DNA of 64,000 nucleotides from Acidobacteriota bacterium (GTDB lineage Bacteria > Acidobacteriota > Blastocatellia > RBC074). The stretch spans positions 431,504-495,503 of the forward strand of contig JADJXM010000003.1 in NCBI GenBank assembly GCA_016715865.1, written 5' to 3'. The translations under genes and the position numbers were made by a program. This document shows, in pieces, positions 1 to 20,475 of the stretch (position 1 is the first letter of the stretch; each line of letters opens with the position of its first letter). Below the pieces are notes generated by a model. That model was not told where the DNA came from. It saw nothing but the letters and a program-made list of their open reading frames with translations, and did not search any database.

Positions 1-1
1 A

Positions 2-732
2 ATCGCGCGTCGCATCGGAGCAAAGATGCGGCTCTTCGTTTCAGGTTCAGCGCCTCTGCCGGCAAATGTCATGGAGGAATTTCGCGACAAATTCGGCCAT
101 ACGATCCTCGAACGATACGGCATGAGCGAAACGCTCATGAACATCAGCAATCCATACGAGGGCGAGCGACGTCCGGGTTCGGTGGGATTTCCGCTCCCAG
201 GGGTATCGGTCAGGCTGCTCGATGGTGAATTAAACCCGGTTGGCGACGGCGAAATCGGTGAGGTTTATGTCAGCGGCCCGAACGTTTCTCCGGGTTACTG
301 GCGGAGGCCCGAAGCGACGGCCGAATCGTTTGTGACGATCACGAATTTCGCGGGCAGGCTGGAGGCCTGGTTTCGCACGGGCGATCTGGGGCAGCGCGCC
401 GGCGACGGGTATGTCACGCTCTGCGGGCGCAGGACCGATCTGATCATCTCAGGCGGGTTCAATATCTATCCGCGCGAGATCGAGGAATTTCTGCAGGAAC
501 AACCTGGCATACGAGAAGCCGTCGTTTGCGGCGTACCTGATGAGCGCCGCGGGGAGCTGCCCGTTGCATGGGTCGTGGCCGATGATCCATTCGAACCCGA
601 AAGGCTCGAAGAAGCCTGTCGCGAAGCCTTCGCTTCATTCAAGATTCCGCGCGCATTCGTTCGCGTTGAAAGTCTGCCCCGAAACGCTCTGGGCAAGATT
701 CAAAAACACCATCTTCCACCGTGGACTCGGGC

Positions 733-736
<4 letters not shown>
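2..736 (+). CDS. matB: Malonyl-CoA synthetase-like AMP-forming acyl-CoA ligase, 3' part
   Basis: Partial at the window edge: the frame is open from base 2, so the first part of the gene is missing. The visible 244 residues are the end of the large N-terminal domain plus the mobile C-terminal domain of an ANL-family ligase. RLFVSGSAPL and YGMSET belong to the adenylate-binding core. The FRTGDLG stretch and GRRTDLIISGGFNIYP cover the hinge, and the catalytic-type lysine lies in NALGKIQK near the end. The ERYGMSETLMN and GERRPGSVGFPLPGV stretches look like malonyl-CoA synthetases (MatB), which activate malonate with ATP and CoA. The stop overlaps the ATG of a MatC-like carrier (ATGA), which supports a malonate uptake and activation pair. 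Another acyl-CoA ligase specificity is possible. Confidence 0.8.
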
Positions 737-1983
<1,247 letters not shown>

Positions 1984-2041
1984 CAGATGACGCTTAAGAT
2001 GAGTCCGGTCGCTAACGCTCCCGGTTCCGTACCTGCTACAT

Positions 2042-2725
2042 TTAAATTTGACTGGCTGATTCACTGTCAAGGAAGAAGGCGACATTCGGATGAGTGCGCA
2101 GAATCGAGGCGGGACAGTCCTTCGAAACAGGTCCCAGCAAAGCCTCTCGCATTGACACGGCTTTCTCTGCACCCGTTGCCAGAATAAACAAGGCGTTACA
2201 AGAAAGTATCACAGGCATGGTCAGCGTGATCCAGGTCTGTCGAAACGGGCCCTGTCGAACGATCCTGACCCTCGCCGTCTCGTCGAAATCGCTTTCGGCT
2301 TTCAACAGCCCGCCCACGCTCCCGCCATCTCCGATGCCGAGTACGGCGAAGTCCGGCGGACGGGAATTCAAGAGAGCTCCGTAATTGGTGCAGACGGCTT
2401 CAGGATTGGCTGCCTCTCCGCGAATTCCATGAAATTCGGCCATCGGCACCTGTTTGACCAGATTGTCTGTCAGGAACCGGCGCCGTGAAACCTTAGAATT
2501 CTCATCCTCCCCCAGAATTTCGGCAAGCTGGAGTCCAATCACCAGCGTCCAGGGGATGCCACTGGTCTCGCAGAGCCTGTTCCACATCCCGATGTGCGTC
2601 TCGTCGGAATCGAATATCCCGAGCGCCCGACCCGACGACTCGACCAGTCGCCGCATCTCAACCACAACCGATTCGGCCGCGGCCTCGCTCGCCTGAGCAG
2701 CAGTCTCATAAATCCGCAAGTCCAT
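2042..2725 (-). CDS. 6-phosphogluconolactonase/NagB-fold protein with degenerate active site
   Basis: A 227-residue protein of the 6-phosphogluconolactonase/glucosamine-6-phosphate isomerase fold. The fold is recognised from its C-terminal half: LGIG near residue 140, ITLTMPVI, ILATGAEKA, then VAFFLDSESA. Start ATG 2725 (MDLRIYE) is chosen because it lies 10 bases after the upstream phosphatase stop, and the longer frame has no family similarity before it. The family motif G-x-G-x-DGH-T-A-S-L is here G-I-G-D-G-G-S-V-G-G-L, so the Asp and His are replaced. The N-terminal SGGSTP loop and DER region are also not recognisable. Lactonase activity is therefore doubtful; it may bind a sugar phosphate without hydrolysing it. 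It probably shares a transcript with the phosphatase. Confidence 0.7.
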   Translation of the reverse strand: MDLRIYETAAQASEAAAESVVVEMRRLVESSGRALGIFDSDETHIGMWNRLCETSGIPWTLVIGLQLAEILGEDENSKVSRRRFLTDNLVKQVPMAEFHGIRGEAANPEAVCTNYGALLNSRPPDFAVLGIGDGGSVGGLLKAESDFDETARVRIVRQGPFRQTWITLTMPVILSCNALFILATGAEKAVSMREALLGPVSKDCPASILRTHPNVAFFLDSESASQI

Positions 2726-2735
2726 ACGTCTCAGA

Positions 2736-3464
2736 TCAGAGCATATACCAGGGCCGGGCTGAGAGTGATTCATCCTCGGCATCACGGTCCTGCGCCACAT
2801 TGAAAACACGGCGCGACGGCAGCTCGATTGCCGACAACACACCCGTCAAATAAGCGCCCGTATCGATCCCGATCAGCGAATCACGCATCCATACCTTCTC
2901 CCGCTGACCGAAAACCATCCCGGTAATCGTATGACCGAAAACGACCGTCTTGCCACTGTATTCAGCAAAGAAATGGCGATTTCGCGCCCAGTAGAGTTCC
3001 GGACTCTCGGGCGATTCGCCTGGATGCAGGAACTGTCCCCCCTCGCCTTCCGGAAGCGAAGCGTGAACGTAGATCGCATGGTCATCTTCAAACCATGTCG
3101 GCAGCGAAGCCAGAAAATCCCAATGCTCCTCCGGAACATCGAAATTGCCATCATCGTCCATGTAACTCTGGAGCGTCTCAATCCCGCCGTTGTAATACCA
3201 GAGCTCTGCCTGTTCGCTTTCAGGGTGGGCCAGCGCGGCCAGCATCATAGCCTCATGATTGCCGCGAATTACAACAACACGGGCCGGCGCCTCTCGCTTC
3301 AATTCTATCGCTTTCGATACCACACCTCTGGAATCCTCTCCACGATCGACAAGATCGCCGATCAAAATCAGACGATCCTCTCCGGCGCGGTACTCCATCA
3401 CCTCCAGCAGGCGGTTGAACAGCGTCAGCTTCCCATGTATGTCTCCAACAACCAGCGTTCGCAT
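2736..3464 (-). CDS. Calcineurin-like Ser/Thr protein phosphatase (metallophosphoesterase)
   Basis: A 242-residue PPP-family phosphatase with the metal-binding motifs in order: GDIHG near residue 8, GDLVDRG near 38, GNHEA near 71, then HAS near 135 and FGHT near 173. These bind the dinuclear metal centre that hydrolyses phosphoesters. Size and motif spacing match bacterial PrpA/ApaH-like enzymes. The reading frame also has a TTG three codons upstream, but ATG 3464 is preferred. It precedes the degenerate lactonase-like gene by 10 bases on the same strand, suggesting co-transcription. The substrate (phosphoprotein or dinucleotide) cannot be told from sequence. Confidence 0.85.
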   Translation of the reverse strand: MRTLVVGDIHGKLTLFNRLLEVMEYRAGEDRLILIGDLVDRGEDSRGVVSKAIELKREAPARVVVIRGNHEAMMLAALAHPESEQAELWYYNGGIETLQSYMDDDGNFDVPEEHWDFLASLPTWFEDDHAIYVHASLPEGEGGQFLHPGESPESPELYWARNRHFFAEYSGKTVVFGHTITGMVFGQREKVWMRDSLIGIDTGAYLTGVLSAIELPSRRVFNVAQDRDAEDESLSARPWYML

Positions 3465-3515
3465 AGTGCGCAATATTATTCAAAAGGCCTTGAAAAGAAA
3501 AATTGAAAAAGTAGA

Positions 3516-3591
3516 TAGTAGAAAGTACAAAGTATAAAGTATAAAGTAATAATCCTGATACTTTATACTTTATACTTTGTACTTTCTACTA
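3516..3591. repeat. Perfect 33-bp inverted repeat, hairpin
   Basis: Left arm 3516-3548 and right arm 3559-3591 are exact reverse complements around a 10-base loop. The arms are built from repeated TAAAGTA/AGAAAGTA units. It lies between the divergent phosphatase and pgsA and ends 14 bases before the pgsA start, so it would form in the pgsA leader. The motif resembles the GTAGAAA tandem at 9771-9840. Confidence 0.9.
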
Positions 3592-3605
3592 ACAGGCGGA
3601 ATGCA

Positions 3606-4165
<560 letters not shown>

Positions 4166-4166
<1 letters not shown>

Positions 4167-5392
4167 TGCCGAAAACCACCCAAACGGGGGGGCCGCAGCA
4201 AAGCCCTATCTACTGGATGCGATGGATTCCGGCCGCTCTGGGAATCCTTGTCCTGCTGACGGTGCTGCTGGTGAGCGGTCAGATCATCCTGGTGCCGCTT
4301 CTCATCTCACTGGCGCTGGCCTACCTGCTCTCACCCGTGGTCGACATGTTCGAGCGCAGGGGCTGGTCGCGCTCATCATCCGTGCTGCTGACCTTGACGG
4401 CCGCCACCGTCGCTTTCATTCTGATCCTGATCTTCATCCTGCCCAGCTTCTGGGAGCAGCTCACCAAGTCGTACAATCAGGCGAAGGAGCTTGTCTCCGA
4501 TCCATCCCGCGTCGAACCCCTCATCAACCGCATCAAAGCGACCAGCCCCCAAATCGCCAAACTGTTCGAACGACTGCAGGATCCTCAGGAGCTGGAACGT
4601 ATTCGCGGATACGCTTTCGGCTGGCTTCAAAGCGGGCTCTTTCGCCTCGTCGATGTCACGGCTTCGATTCTCGACCTGCTGCTGATACCGTTCTTTCTCT
4701 ACTATCTGCTGGCGGATTACGCAGCCATGCGCGAACGCATCGAAAGGCTCATCCCGCCCAGGTTCCGATCCATCGCCACTGACCTGCTCGGAAAGATCAA
4801 TCATGTGCTCTCGTCCTATGTCCGCAGCCAGCTCCTTATCGCACTGGTCATGGGCATGCTTTATACAGTCGGATTCCTTGGCTTGCGCGTCCCCCTCGCC
4901 CTGACTCTCGGCATGCTCTCGGGCCTGCTCAACTTCGTCCCCTATCTCGGAACCCTCATCGGCATGGGATTGTCTCTCGCCTTCGTCGCTCTGGACGGCG
5001 CCGGCATCGGCCGTTTCATCGGTGTCATCGCCGTCTTCATCATCGTTCAAAGTGTCGAGGGCTACTACCTCACTCCCAGACTGCTCGGCAGCAGACTCAA
5101 TATGCATCCGCTCTGGGTCCTCGTCGCCATCATGATCGGCGGAAACCTCTTCGGACTGCTCGGCATCATCCTCGCCGTCCCTGTCATCGCCGTCGCCAAG
5201 GTACTGCTCGCCTTCCTTGAAGACCTCTACCAGGAAACAGATTTCTACCGCCATTCCAACCTCAGCATCATAGCCGATTCCCAAAAACTGATCACTCAGG
5301 ATACAGATATCGAACACTCCCGCCGCGCCATTATTACCACCAGCGAAATCAGATCCCGTATCAAAGATAAAAACATTCCCCCATCTGATTGA
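4166..5392 (+). CDS. AI-2E family (PerM/UPF0118) transporter
   Basis: A 408-residue inner-membrane protein of the AI-2E exporter-like/PerM family. Hydrophobic segments near residues 17-60 and 72-95 are followed by a soluble amphipathic region (about 95-160). A second membrane bundle contains the family stretch FVPYLGTLIGMGLS, and the protein ends in a charged tail. Members include putative autoinducer-2 exporters and Na+/H+ antiporters, so the substrate is unknown. It overlaps pgsA by one base. No clear terminator is seen after it, and the dnaK promoter begins 34 bases downstream. Confidence 0.85.
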
Positions 5393-5425
5393 TTCAAAAG
5401 AGCTTATACAAATTAAATCAAAAAA

Positions 5426-5446
5426 CTTGACAATGACGCACTCAAC
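5426..5446. promoter_or_regulatory. HAIR-like operator for HspR
   Basis: CTTGACA-N7-ACTCAAC at 5426-5446 matches the known HspR inverted repeat CTTGAGT-N7-ACTCAAG at 11 of 14 positions with the exact 7-base spacer. It overlaps the -35 element of the dnaK promoter, so bound HspR would block polymerase. An HspR-like gene ends the same cluster (9367-9774). Confidence 0.72.
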
Positions 5447-5455
5447 TCTTATACT
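5427..5455 (+). promoter_or_regulatory. Sigma-70 type promoter of dnaK
   Basis: TTGACA at 5427-5432 and TATACT at 5450-5455 are separated by exactly 17 bases. Transcription would start near 5462, giving a leader of about 135 bases before the dnaK ATG. A HAIR-like operator (5426-5446) covers the -35 box and most of the spacer. Confidence 0.8.
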
Positions 5456-5595
5456 GCAACCGCTTTTATTATTTGGAGAAGATGTAGAAGCTTGTATCAC
5501 GAGGCGCGCGAATTGCGCGAGAGAAACAAAGGTTTTAGAGTTTATTCATAAGAACACAGGTGCCAGGTTCAAAGCCAGGCATCGCGGGAGGCAGA

Positions 5596-7515
<1,920 letters not shown>

Positions 7516-7530
7516 CCGGAATTTCCTGAT

Positions 7531-7561
7531 GGAGCCGCCGGGCGACAGAACCGGCGGCTCC
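7531..7561 (+). terminator. Strong GC hairpin after dnaK
   Basis: GGAGCCGCCGG (7531-7541) and CCGGCGGCTCC (7551-7561) form a perfect 11-bp stem with a 9-base loop, 15 bases after the dnaK stop. There is no proper U-run behind it, so it may be an attenuator or an RNA-stability stem rather than a full terminator. It favours the hsp20 start at 7604, downstream of the stem. Confidence 0.6.
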
Positions 7562-7603
7562 GGTTTCCGGATTTTCCGCTCGAACCCGACAGCATTGATC
7601 GCT

Positions 7604-8026
7604 ATGCCAAAGCAACATCGTCTGTTAAGCGAGCTGACTTCGATCGAACAACAGCTGTCTCAGCTTGTTCGCGGTCCAAATGTCTTCACCGTCGACCAGT
7701 CGAATGCCACATGGTCTCCACCCGTTGACATTTACGAAACCCCCGAGAGCTTCATCCTGACGGCTGAAGTCCCCGGCGTGAAGACCGGCGAAATCGATAT
7801 CAAGGTGATTAACGGGAATCTCATTCTGCGCGGCGAGCGCCGCTGGGAGTCTGATGTGCACGGCGAACATTTCCACCGCCTCGAAAGCGCCTATGGCAAA
7901 TTCGAACGCAGCTTCAGCCTCTCGGAACAGATCGACGCCGAACGAATCTCCGCCGAACTTGAACACGGAGTGCTGAAAGTCATCCTCCCGAAACGTCTGA
8001 AGGCGGAAAGCAAACAGATTGAGATA

Positions 8027-8038
<12 letters not shown>
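7604..8038 (+). CDS. Small heat shock protein, Hsp20/alpha-crystallin family
   Basis: A 144-residue holdase that binds unfolding proteins in the cytosol. The alpha-crystallin domain runs from about residue 38 (PPVDIYETPESFIL) through AEVPGVKTGEIDIKV and the GVLKVILPK signature near the end. ATG 7604 (MPKQHRL) is preferred over an in-frame ATG at 7529, which would place the dnaK-distal hairpin inside the coding region. The last codons and stop lie inside the left arm of an inverted repeat (8027-8160). It sits between dnaK and dnaJ, so it is likely HspR-controlled too. Confidence 0.9.
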
Positions 8039-8160
<122 letters not shown>

Positions 8161-8166
8161 AATTTT

Positions 8167-9318
<1,152 letters not shown>

Positions 9319-9366
9319 TAGCAGTGTCTCGAAGAGACCGCTCAGTTTTTCGTGGGACTATCGAAA

Positions 9367-11984
<2,618 letters not shown>

Positions 11985-12106
11985 ATCAATTATTATTGTT
12001 TCTGCTTAATTATCGCGTCGATTTCTTTTCTCATCGGACTCTGCAGGGGGCATGGAAATCCGCATTGTAGTAGTTTCAGCGAGGCGGTTTCACCTCACAA
12101 GGCCCC

Positions 12107-12138
<32 letters not shown>

Positions 12139-12170
12139 ATCTTTTTAAGAATTTCACTCACCGGATCCGC

Positions 12171-12199
12171 GTGACAATTTAGACGTTTCAGACTAGGAT
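12171..12199 (+). promoter_or_regulatory. Possible promoter for the NlpC/P60 gene
   Basis: GTGACA (12171-12176) and TAGGAT (12194-12199) are spaced by 17 bases and lie 70 bases before the ATG at 12269. Both hexamers deviate from consensus, so this is only a candidate. The rest of 11985-12268 shows nothing recognisable. Confidence 0.3.
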
Positions 12200-12268
12200 T
12201 AGCCTATCTTTTTGAACACTGAATAACCAAAATCCAATGAATCACGGAAACGGGAGCATCTGAAAACG

Positions 12269-12901
12269 ATGAAGACTTCGATTCGTCCGGCGTTTTGCCT
12301 GGTGTTGTCGGCGGTCATCTGCCTCTTGGCAGTCGCACCCGTCGGCGCGCAATCCGGCGGAAAACCAGGCGCCGAATCCAATCATGAAGATATGACCGTG
12401 CCGGCGCTTGAGCTGCCTGCAATTTATACCAACGACTTCAGCTCGCTGGTCGTCCCCAATTTCAGGCGCGACCTGCTGCTGCCGCCCATCTTCTTCACGA
12501 ACGAAACCCGGAAGATGCTCTATCAGGCGATCTCGTCACGGCTGGGCATCCGCTACCGATTCTACGGCATTGATGAAAGCGGATTCGATTGCTCTGGATT
12601 CGTTTGGAGGGTCTTTCAGGATGCCGGCGCGGATTTCGATCGCGTCGCGGCACGCACGCTTTGGCGCCAGCTGCCGGAGGCGAATGATGCGGAAAAGATC
12701 AAATTCGGAACCCTCGTCTTTTTCAACGGTCTGAGACATGTCGGCATCGTTCGCGATGCGTTCTCGTTCTATCACGCCTCGCGTTCGCAAGGCGTCACGC
12801 TATCCTACTTTGCGGGGTACTGGGGAAAACGCCTGACGGGTTACCGCAGAGCCCCCATCGCATTCGATGGTCACCCATTGCCAATAATCGATACTGAGTA
12901 A
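12269..12901 (+). CDS. Secreted NlpC/P60 cysteine peptidase
   Basis: A 210-residue secreted protein. Residues 1-28 form a signal peptide ending VGAQS, and the NlpC/P60 fold occupies about 75-195. The catalytic cysteine is C108 in FDCSGFVWRVF. The catalytic histidine lies in GLRHVGIVRD and a further polar residue in FYHASRSQGV. Members cleave peptide bonds in peptidoglycan stem peptides. There is no LysM or SH3 cell-wall domain; the 45 residues before the catalytic domain are unassigned. It stands alone with a strong hairpin after it. Confidence 0.88.
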   Translation: MKTSIRPAFCLVLSAVICLLAVAPVGAQSGGKPGAESNHEDMTVPALELPAIYTNDFSSLVVPNFRRDLLLPPIFFTNETRKMLYQAISSRLGIRYRFYGIDESGFDCSGFVWRVFQDAGADFDRVAARTLWRQLPEANDAEKIKFGTLVFFNGLRHVGIVRDAFSFYHASRSQGVTLSYFAGYWGKRLTGYRRAPIAFDGHPLPIIDTE

Positions 12902-12902
12902 A

Positions 12903-12981
12903 AAGCATGGAGTACCGCCTTTCAGGCGGGTTTTACCTGTCGCGATAAAACTACCCGCCTGAAAGGCGGTACTCCATGCTT
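12903..12981. terminator. Perfect 29-bp inverted repeat after the NlpC gene
   Basis: Arms 12903-12931 and 12953-12981 are exact reverse complements with a 21-base loop. Inside each arm a second dyad (ACCGCCTTTCAGGCGGG) can fold on its own. It lies two bases after the NlpC stop and between convergent genes, so it probably ends transcription from both sides. No U-run follows. Confidence 0.75.
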
Positions 12982-13045
12982 ATCTTATTTACTGATGTTA
13001 CGCAGAAGAGTCCTTAAAAATCGATTTGACAAATTTTTGAGTTTC

Positions 13046-14884
<1,839 letters not shown>

Positions 14885-15003
14885 TTTTACTCCCTGTTCA
14901 ACCTTTGTGCTATCCAACTTTGCAATATCCAGTGCCCGCTTTTTAATCAATATTATGACACAAGAATAATCGTCCAGGGTTGCATTGACAAGTCCCCCCC
15001 CCC

Positions 15004-15111
15004 ATCGCAAAGGCCGTAAAGGAATTGAACCGCAGAGGACGCAAAGGGAGCAAAGATATACACGGAAAATCAGTGTTCGAATTATTTCCAGTGGGCAATT
15101 TTAGGACCATG
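15004..15111. repeat. Fragment of the R-family element (R1)
   Basis: This stretch carries the family core (ATCGCAAAGGCC, GCAAAGATATACA, GTGTTCGAATTATTTCCA, GTGGGCAAT) without recognisable terminal repeats. It is part of the gene-free interval 14885-15250. That interval also holds a 10-base C run at 14994-15003 and otherwise nothing recognisable before the Oar-like gene. Confidence 0.7.
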
Positions 15112-15250
15112 CTGCTTCCCTTTGGTCAGACCATGAGGCAAAATTTGTATCCGGGTGATTTTTCACAGCGTATAAACTCATGCGCCTTTATGTTCATCCA
15201 TTTATTAATTGAAATAACGATCTGATAAATTCGTAAAGCTAAGGTTGGAT

Positions 15251-18154
<2,904 letters not shown>

Positions 18155-18160
18155 CGGAAC

Positions 18161-18177
18161 GCCGACCTCCGGTCGGC
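18161..18177 (+). terminator. Short GC hairpin after the Oar-like gene
   Basis: GCCGACC-TCC-GGTCGGC forms a 7-bp stem seven bases after the stop. The same GCC(G/A)CC-TCC-GG type stem recurs, longer, at 49738-49768. No U-run follows. Confidence 0.5.
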
Positions 18178-18208
18178 CTGCCCTGGCGCACCTGTCAGGT
18201 TGAAAAGA

Positions 18209-19189
18209 ATGAAATACCTCGCATTATTATTGCTGGCATCAATACTTATCTTTGTCGGATCAACCGCCTCAGCGCAAAGCCGTGACGATAAGGCAGCTCC
18301 GCCAGCCCTGGTGAAATTCCCCGTCTGGGTCGAACAGGGATCCGGCACCTACTGGAAGGAAGGCAAACGGCAGGGATTCAAGGTCTTCGTCGACAATCAG
18401 GAGGCCTCGCTTAAAAGCTTTCAGGGACCACAGAACTCGACCATCGTGCTTGTCATCTTCGATACCGTAGCCGATCTGGCCCGCGTAGACATGGCCCGCC
18501 AGGCGCTCGGCGCAAAGATCAGGAAGTTCGAGCGCAATTACTGGGTCGGCCTGCTACGCGCGCAGGACGGGCTTTCAGTCCTGCAGGAGCCGACCGCCGA
18601 TCGCGATGCTATCAGTGACAAGATCAAACAGATTCAGGTCAGCGGACGCGCCGGATTGCTCGATACGCTTGAACCCGCCGCATCGCTTGCCTCCGGAATT
18701 CTACAAAAAGCCGGCATACGCATCTGCATCCTCTATGTCACCGACAGCGGAATCGCCAACTATCGCGCCGACTATCTCAATCCGGTCATCAACTCCAGCG
18801 ATTCCGGCGATCTGAGCCGCCGCTTCTCGGATCGCGCTGTCCAGGAACGTCTGAGCCGTATGGCCGATCTTGTCGCCCCATTCCGCATCCCGATCTTCAT
18901 ACTCCACCTCGAATACCGGACCGACACACTCAATCTGGCATACCAGAGCGGCCTCGAACGCATTGCTGCCGCCACCGGCGGAGCTACATTGATCTGTCGC
19001 ACCAATGATGAAATCGAACCGGGTCTCGAGAAGCTGCTCACCCAGATCAAATCGTCCTATTTTCTTGGGATTGAAAAACCGCAGGCCGCAAAACCGAGTG
19101 TCAAACTTCGCGTAGAGGCAAGTGACGCCGAAGGGAACCCTCTCGATCGAGTGATCTACTCCGGCCAGATCATCCTGCCGAAGGACTGA
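18209..19189 (+). CDS. VWFA-related secreted protein (acidobacterial type)
   Basis: A 326-residue protein with a signal peptide (residues 2-22, ending ASAQS) followed by a von Willebrand factor A-like fold. The proteins annotated as VWFA-related Acidobacterial domain share this layout: a short N-terminal beta segment (FKVFVDNQEASLKSF), then VLVIFDTVADL as the first strand and a late GGATLICRTNDEIEPGLEKL stretch. The MIDAS motif DxSxS is not conserved here (DTVAD), so metal binding is uncertain. ATG 18209 is chosen over TTG 18200. It follows the Oar-like barrel by 54 bases, and its 3' end overlaps tlyA tail to tail by 20 bases. Confidence 0.75.
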   Translation: MKYLALLLLASILIFVGSTASAQSRDDKAAPPALVKFPVWVEQGSGTYWKEGKRQGFKVFVDNQEASLKSFQGPQNSTIVLVIFDTVADLARVDMARQALGAKIRKFERNYWVGLLRAQDGLSVLQEPTADRDAISDKIKQIQVSGRAGLLDTLEPAASLASGILQKAGIRICILYVTDSGIANYRADYLNPVINSSDSGDLSRRFSDRAVQERLSRMADLVAPFRIPIFILHLEYRTDTLNLAYQSGLERIAAATGGATLICRTNDEIEPGLEKLLTQIKSSYFLGIEKPQAAKPSVKLRVEASDAEGNPLDRVIYSGQIILPKD

Positions 19190-19925
19190 AACGGAATACC
19201 GCCAGGAATTCGCGGTTGCCGTCCGCTCCCAGAATCGGAGAATCGATCACTCCAATCACACTCAATCCGACTCCGGCCGCAAACTTCGAAATCTCATCAA
19301 CCACCCGCTGCTGAGCCACCGCATCACGTACGATGCCACCCTTGCCGACCTCTTCCCGTCCGACCTCGAATTGCGGCTTGATCAGCGTCACAACCACCGC
19401 ATCCGATCGAACCAGAGGAGGAATCACCGGCAGTATCTTCGTCAGCGAAATGAAAGACACATCGACCACAACAAGATCGAACTTCTCCTTGAAATCATCG
19501 GGCTGCAGGTACCGGGCATTGATGTTTTCGCGAACCTCGACCCGCTCGTCCTGCCTCAGTTTCCAGTCGATCTGACCGTGCCCGACGTCGATCGCGACGA
19601 CACGCGAAGCTCCACGCTGGAGCAGGCAATCGGTGAATCCACCCGTCGAGGCGCCAATATCAAGGCAGGTTTTTCCAGCGACATCTATCCCAAACTGATC
19701 GAGGGCGGCCTCTAGCTTGAAGCCTCCGCGGCTGACAAATGGCATCGGTTCTTTGAGGGTCAATTCGATATCGACGGGGACTTCGAGGCCTGCTTTTTCG
19801 AGCCGCTGCTCTTTGCTGAAGACCTGCCCGGCGAGGATCAGCGCCTGGGCCTTCGATCGAGTCTCGGCCAGTCCGCGCGCGACCAGCAGCTTATCGAGTC
19901 GTTCTTTGCCGGGTTTGGATTTCAT
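19170..19925 (-). CDS. tlyA: TlyA family rRNA (cytidine-2'-O)-methyltransferase
   Basis: A 251-residue SAM-dependent RNA methyltransferase. The N-terminal S4 RNA-binding domain (ERLDKLLVARGLAETRSKAQ) is followed by a Rossmann domain with the SAM loop LDIGASTGGFTD near residue 90. The FtsJ-like catalytic set then lies in DVGHGQIDWKL, VVVDVSFISL and TLIKPQFEVGR. In other bacteria TlyA methylates 16S and/or 23S rRNA cytidines. ATG 19925 gives the family's usual start MKSKPGKERLDKLL; the upstream extension is not conserved. It converges on and overlaps the VWFA-related gene by 20 bases. Confidence 0.93.
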   Translation of the reverse strand: MKSKPGKERLDKLLVARGLAETRSKAQALILAGQVFSKEQRLEKAGLEVPVDIELTLKEPMPFVSRGGFKLEAALDQFGIDVAGKTCLDIGASTGGFTDCLLQRGASRVVAIDVGHGQIDWKLRQDERVEVRENINARYLQPDDFKEKFDLVVVDVSFISLTKILPVIPPLVRSDAVVVTLIKPQFEVGREEVGKGGIVRDAVAQQRVVDEISKFAAGVGLSVIGVIDSPILGADGNREFLAVFRFSPSAG

Positions 19926-20004
19926 GATCGAAGTCGAGTATAGCAAATGATTCTGGCGGCGGTTGACAGTCGGGATATCAAATGGCAATATTCCGGTTCT
20001 TCAG

Positions 20005-20082
<78 letters not shown>

Positions 20083-20093
20083 TCCCCAGAAAT

Positions 20094-20117
20094 GGCCACC
20101 CCTTGGGTGGCCGTTTT
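20094..20117 (+). terminator. Intrinsic terminator of tRNA-Arg
   Basis: GGCCACCC (20094-20101), loop CTT, GGGTGGCC (20105-20112), then GTTTT. A perfect 8-bp GC stem with a short T-run, 12 bases after the tRNA end. Confidence 0.85.
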
Positions 20118-20193
20118 GCATTCACCCCTATGATCCGATAATCGCATTGTTATTATTGGTGAAAAAGTCGTATTCTACTGTTAAGAGGAAATG

Positions 20194-20475
20194 ATGAACC
20201 CAATAGAGGTCACATTAACTTTACCAGAAGAAGTCGCTGCGAACATCCAGGTTGGCAGTTCGAGTTCTCTTGCCCGGCGGATTCTTGAATTGGCTGCGAT
20301 TCAGGCTCATGAAGACGGAATCATTACTGAAACTGAAGTAATGGAAACACTTGGATTCGAGGATCGGGAAGAACTGTACCAATTCCTCAAGTCGTACGAT
20401 GTGCGTTCCACTCATATCGACCTGCAAACCAGCAGCGAGACACTTGAGGATTTGTTAAGCCGGCAAACCCGATGA
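20194..20475 (+). CDS. UPF0175 family antitoxin
   Basis: A 93-residue protein of the UPF0175 family, the usual antitoxin partner of DUF3368 PIN-like toxins. It opens with IEVTLTLPEEVAANIQ and the helical stretch SSLARRILELAAIQAHEDG, followed by a short DNA-binding-type helix pair (ITETEVMETLGFEDREELYQFL). ATG 20194 lies 5 bases after an AGAGG ribosome site; ATG 20191 is too close to it. Its TGA stop overlaps the start of the toxin gene (ATGA). The toxin is internally deleted, so this antitoxin now has no functional local target. Its base composition is more A/T-rich than the chromosomal flanks. Confidence 0.75.
   Translation: MNPIEVTLTLPEEVAANIQVGSSSSLARRILELAAIQAHEDGIITETEVMETLGFEDREELYQFLKSYDVRSTHIDLQTSSETLEDLLSRQTR

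Noticed and set aside
4376..5500. Minus-strand frame opposite the AI-2E gene
   Set aside because: Asp/Glu/Gln-rich shadow of a membrane-protein gene on the other strand; no start signal or known domain.
5456..5595. CIRCE element or riboswitch in the dnaK leader
   Set aside because: No TTAGCACTC-N9-GAGTGCTAA and no recognised aptamer; only a HAIR-like site at the promoter.
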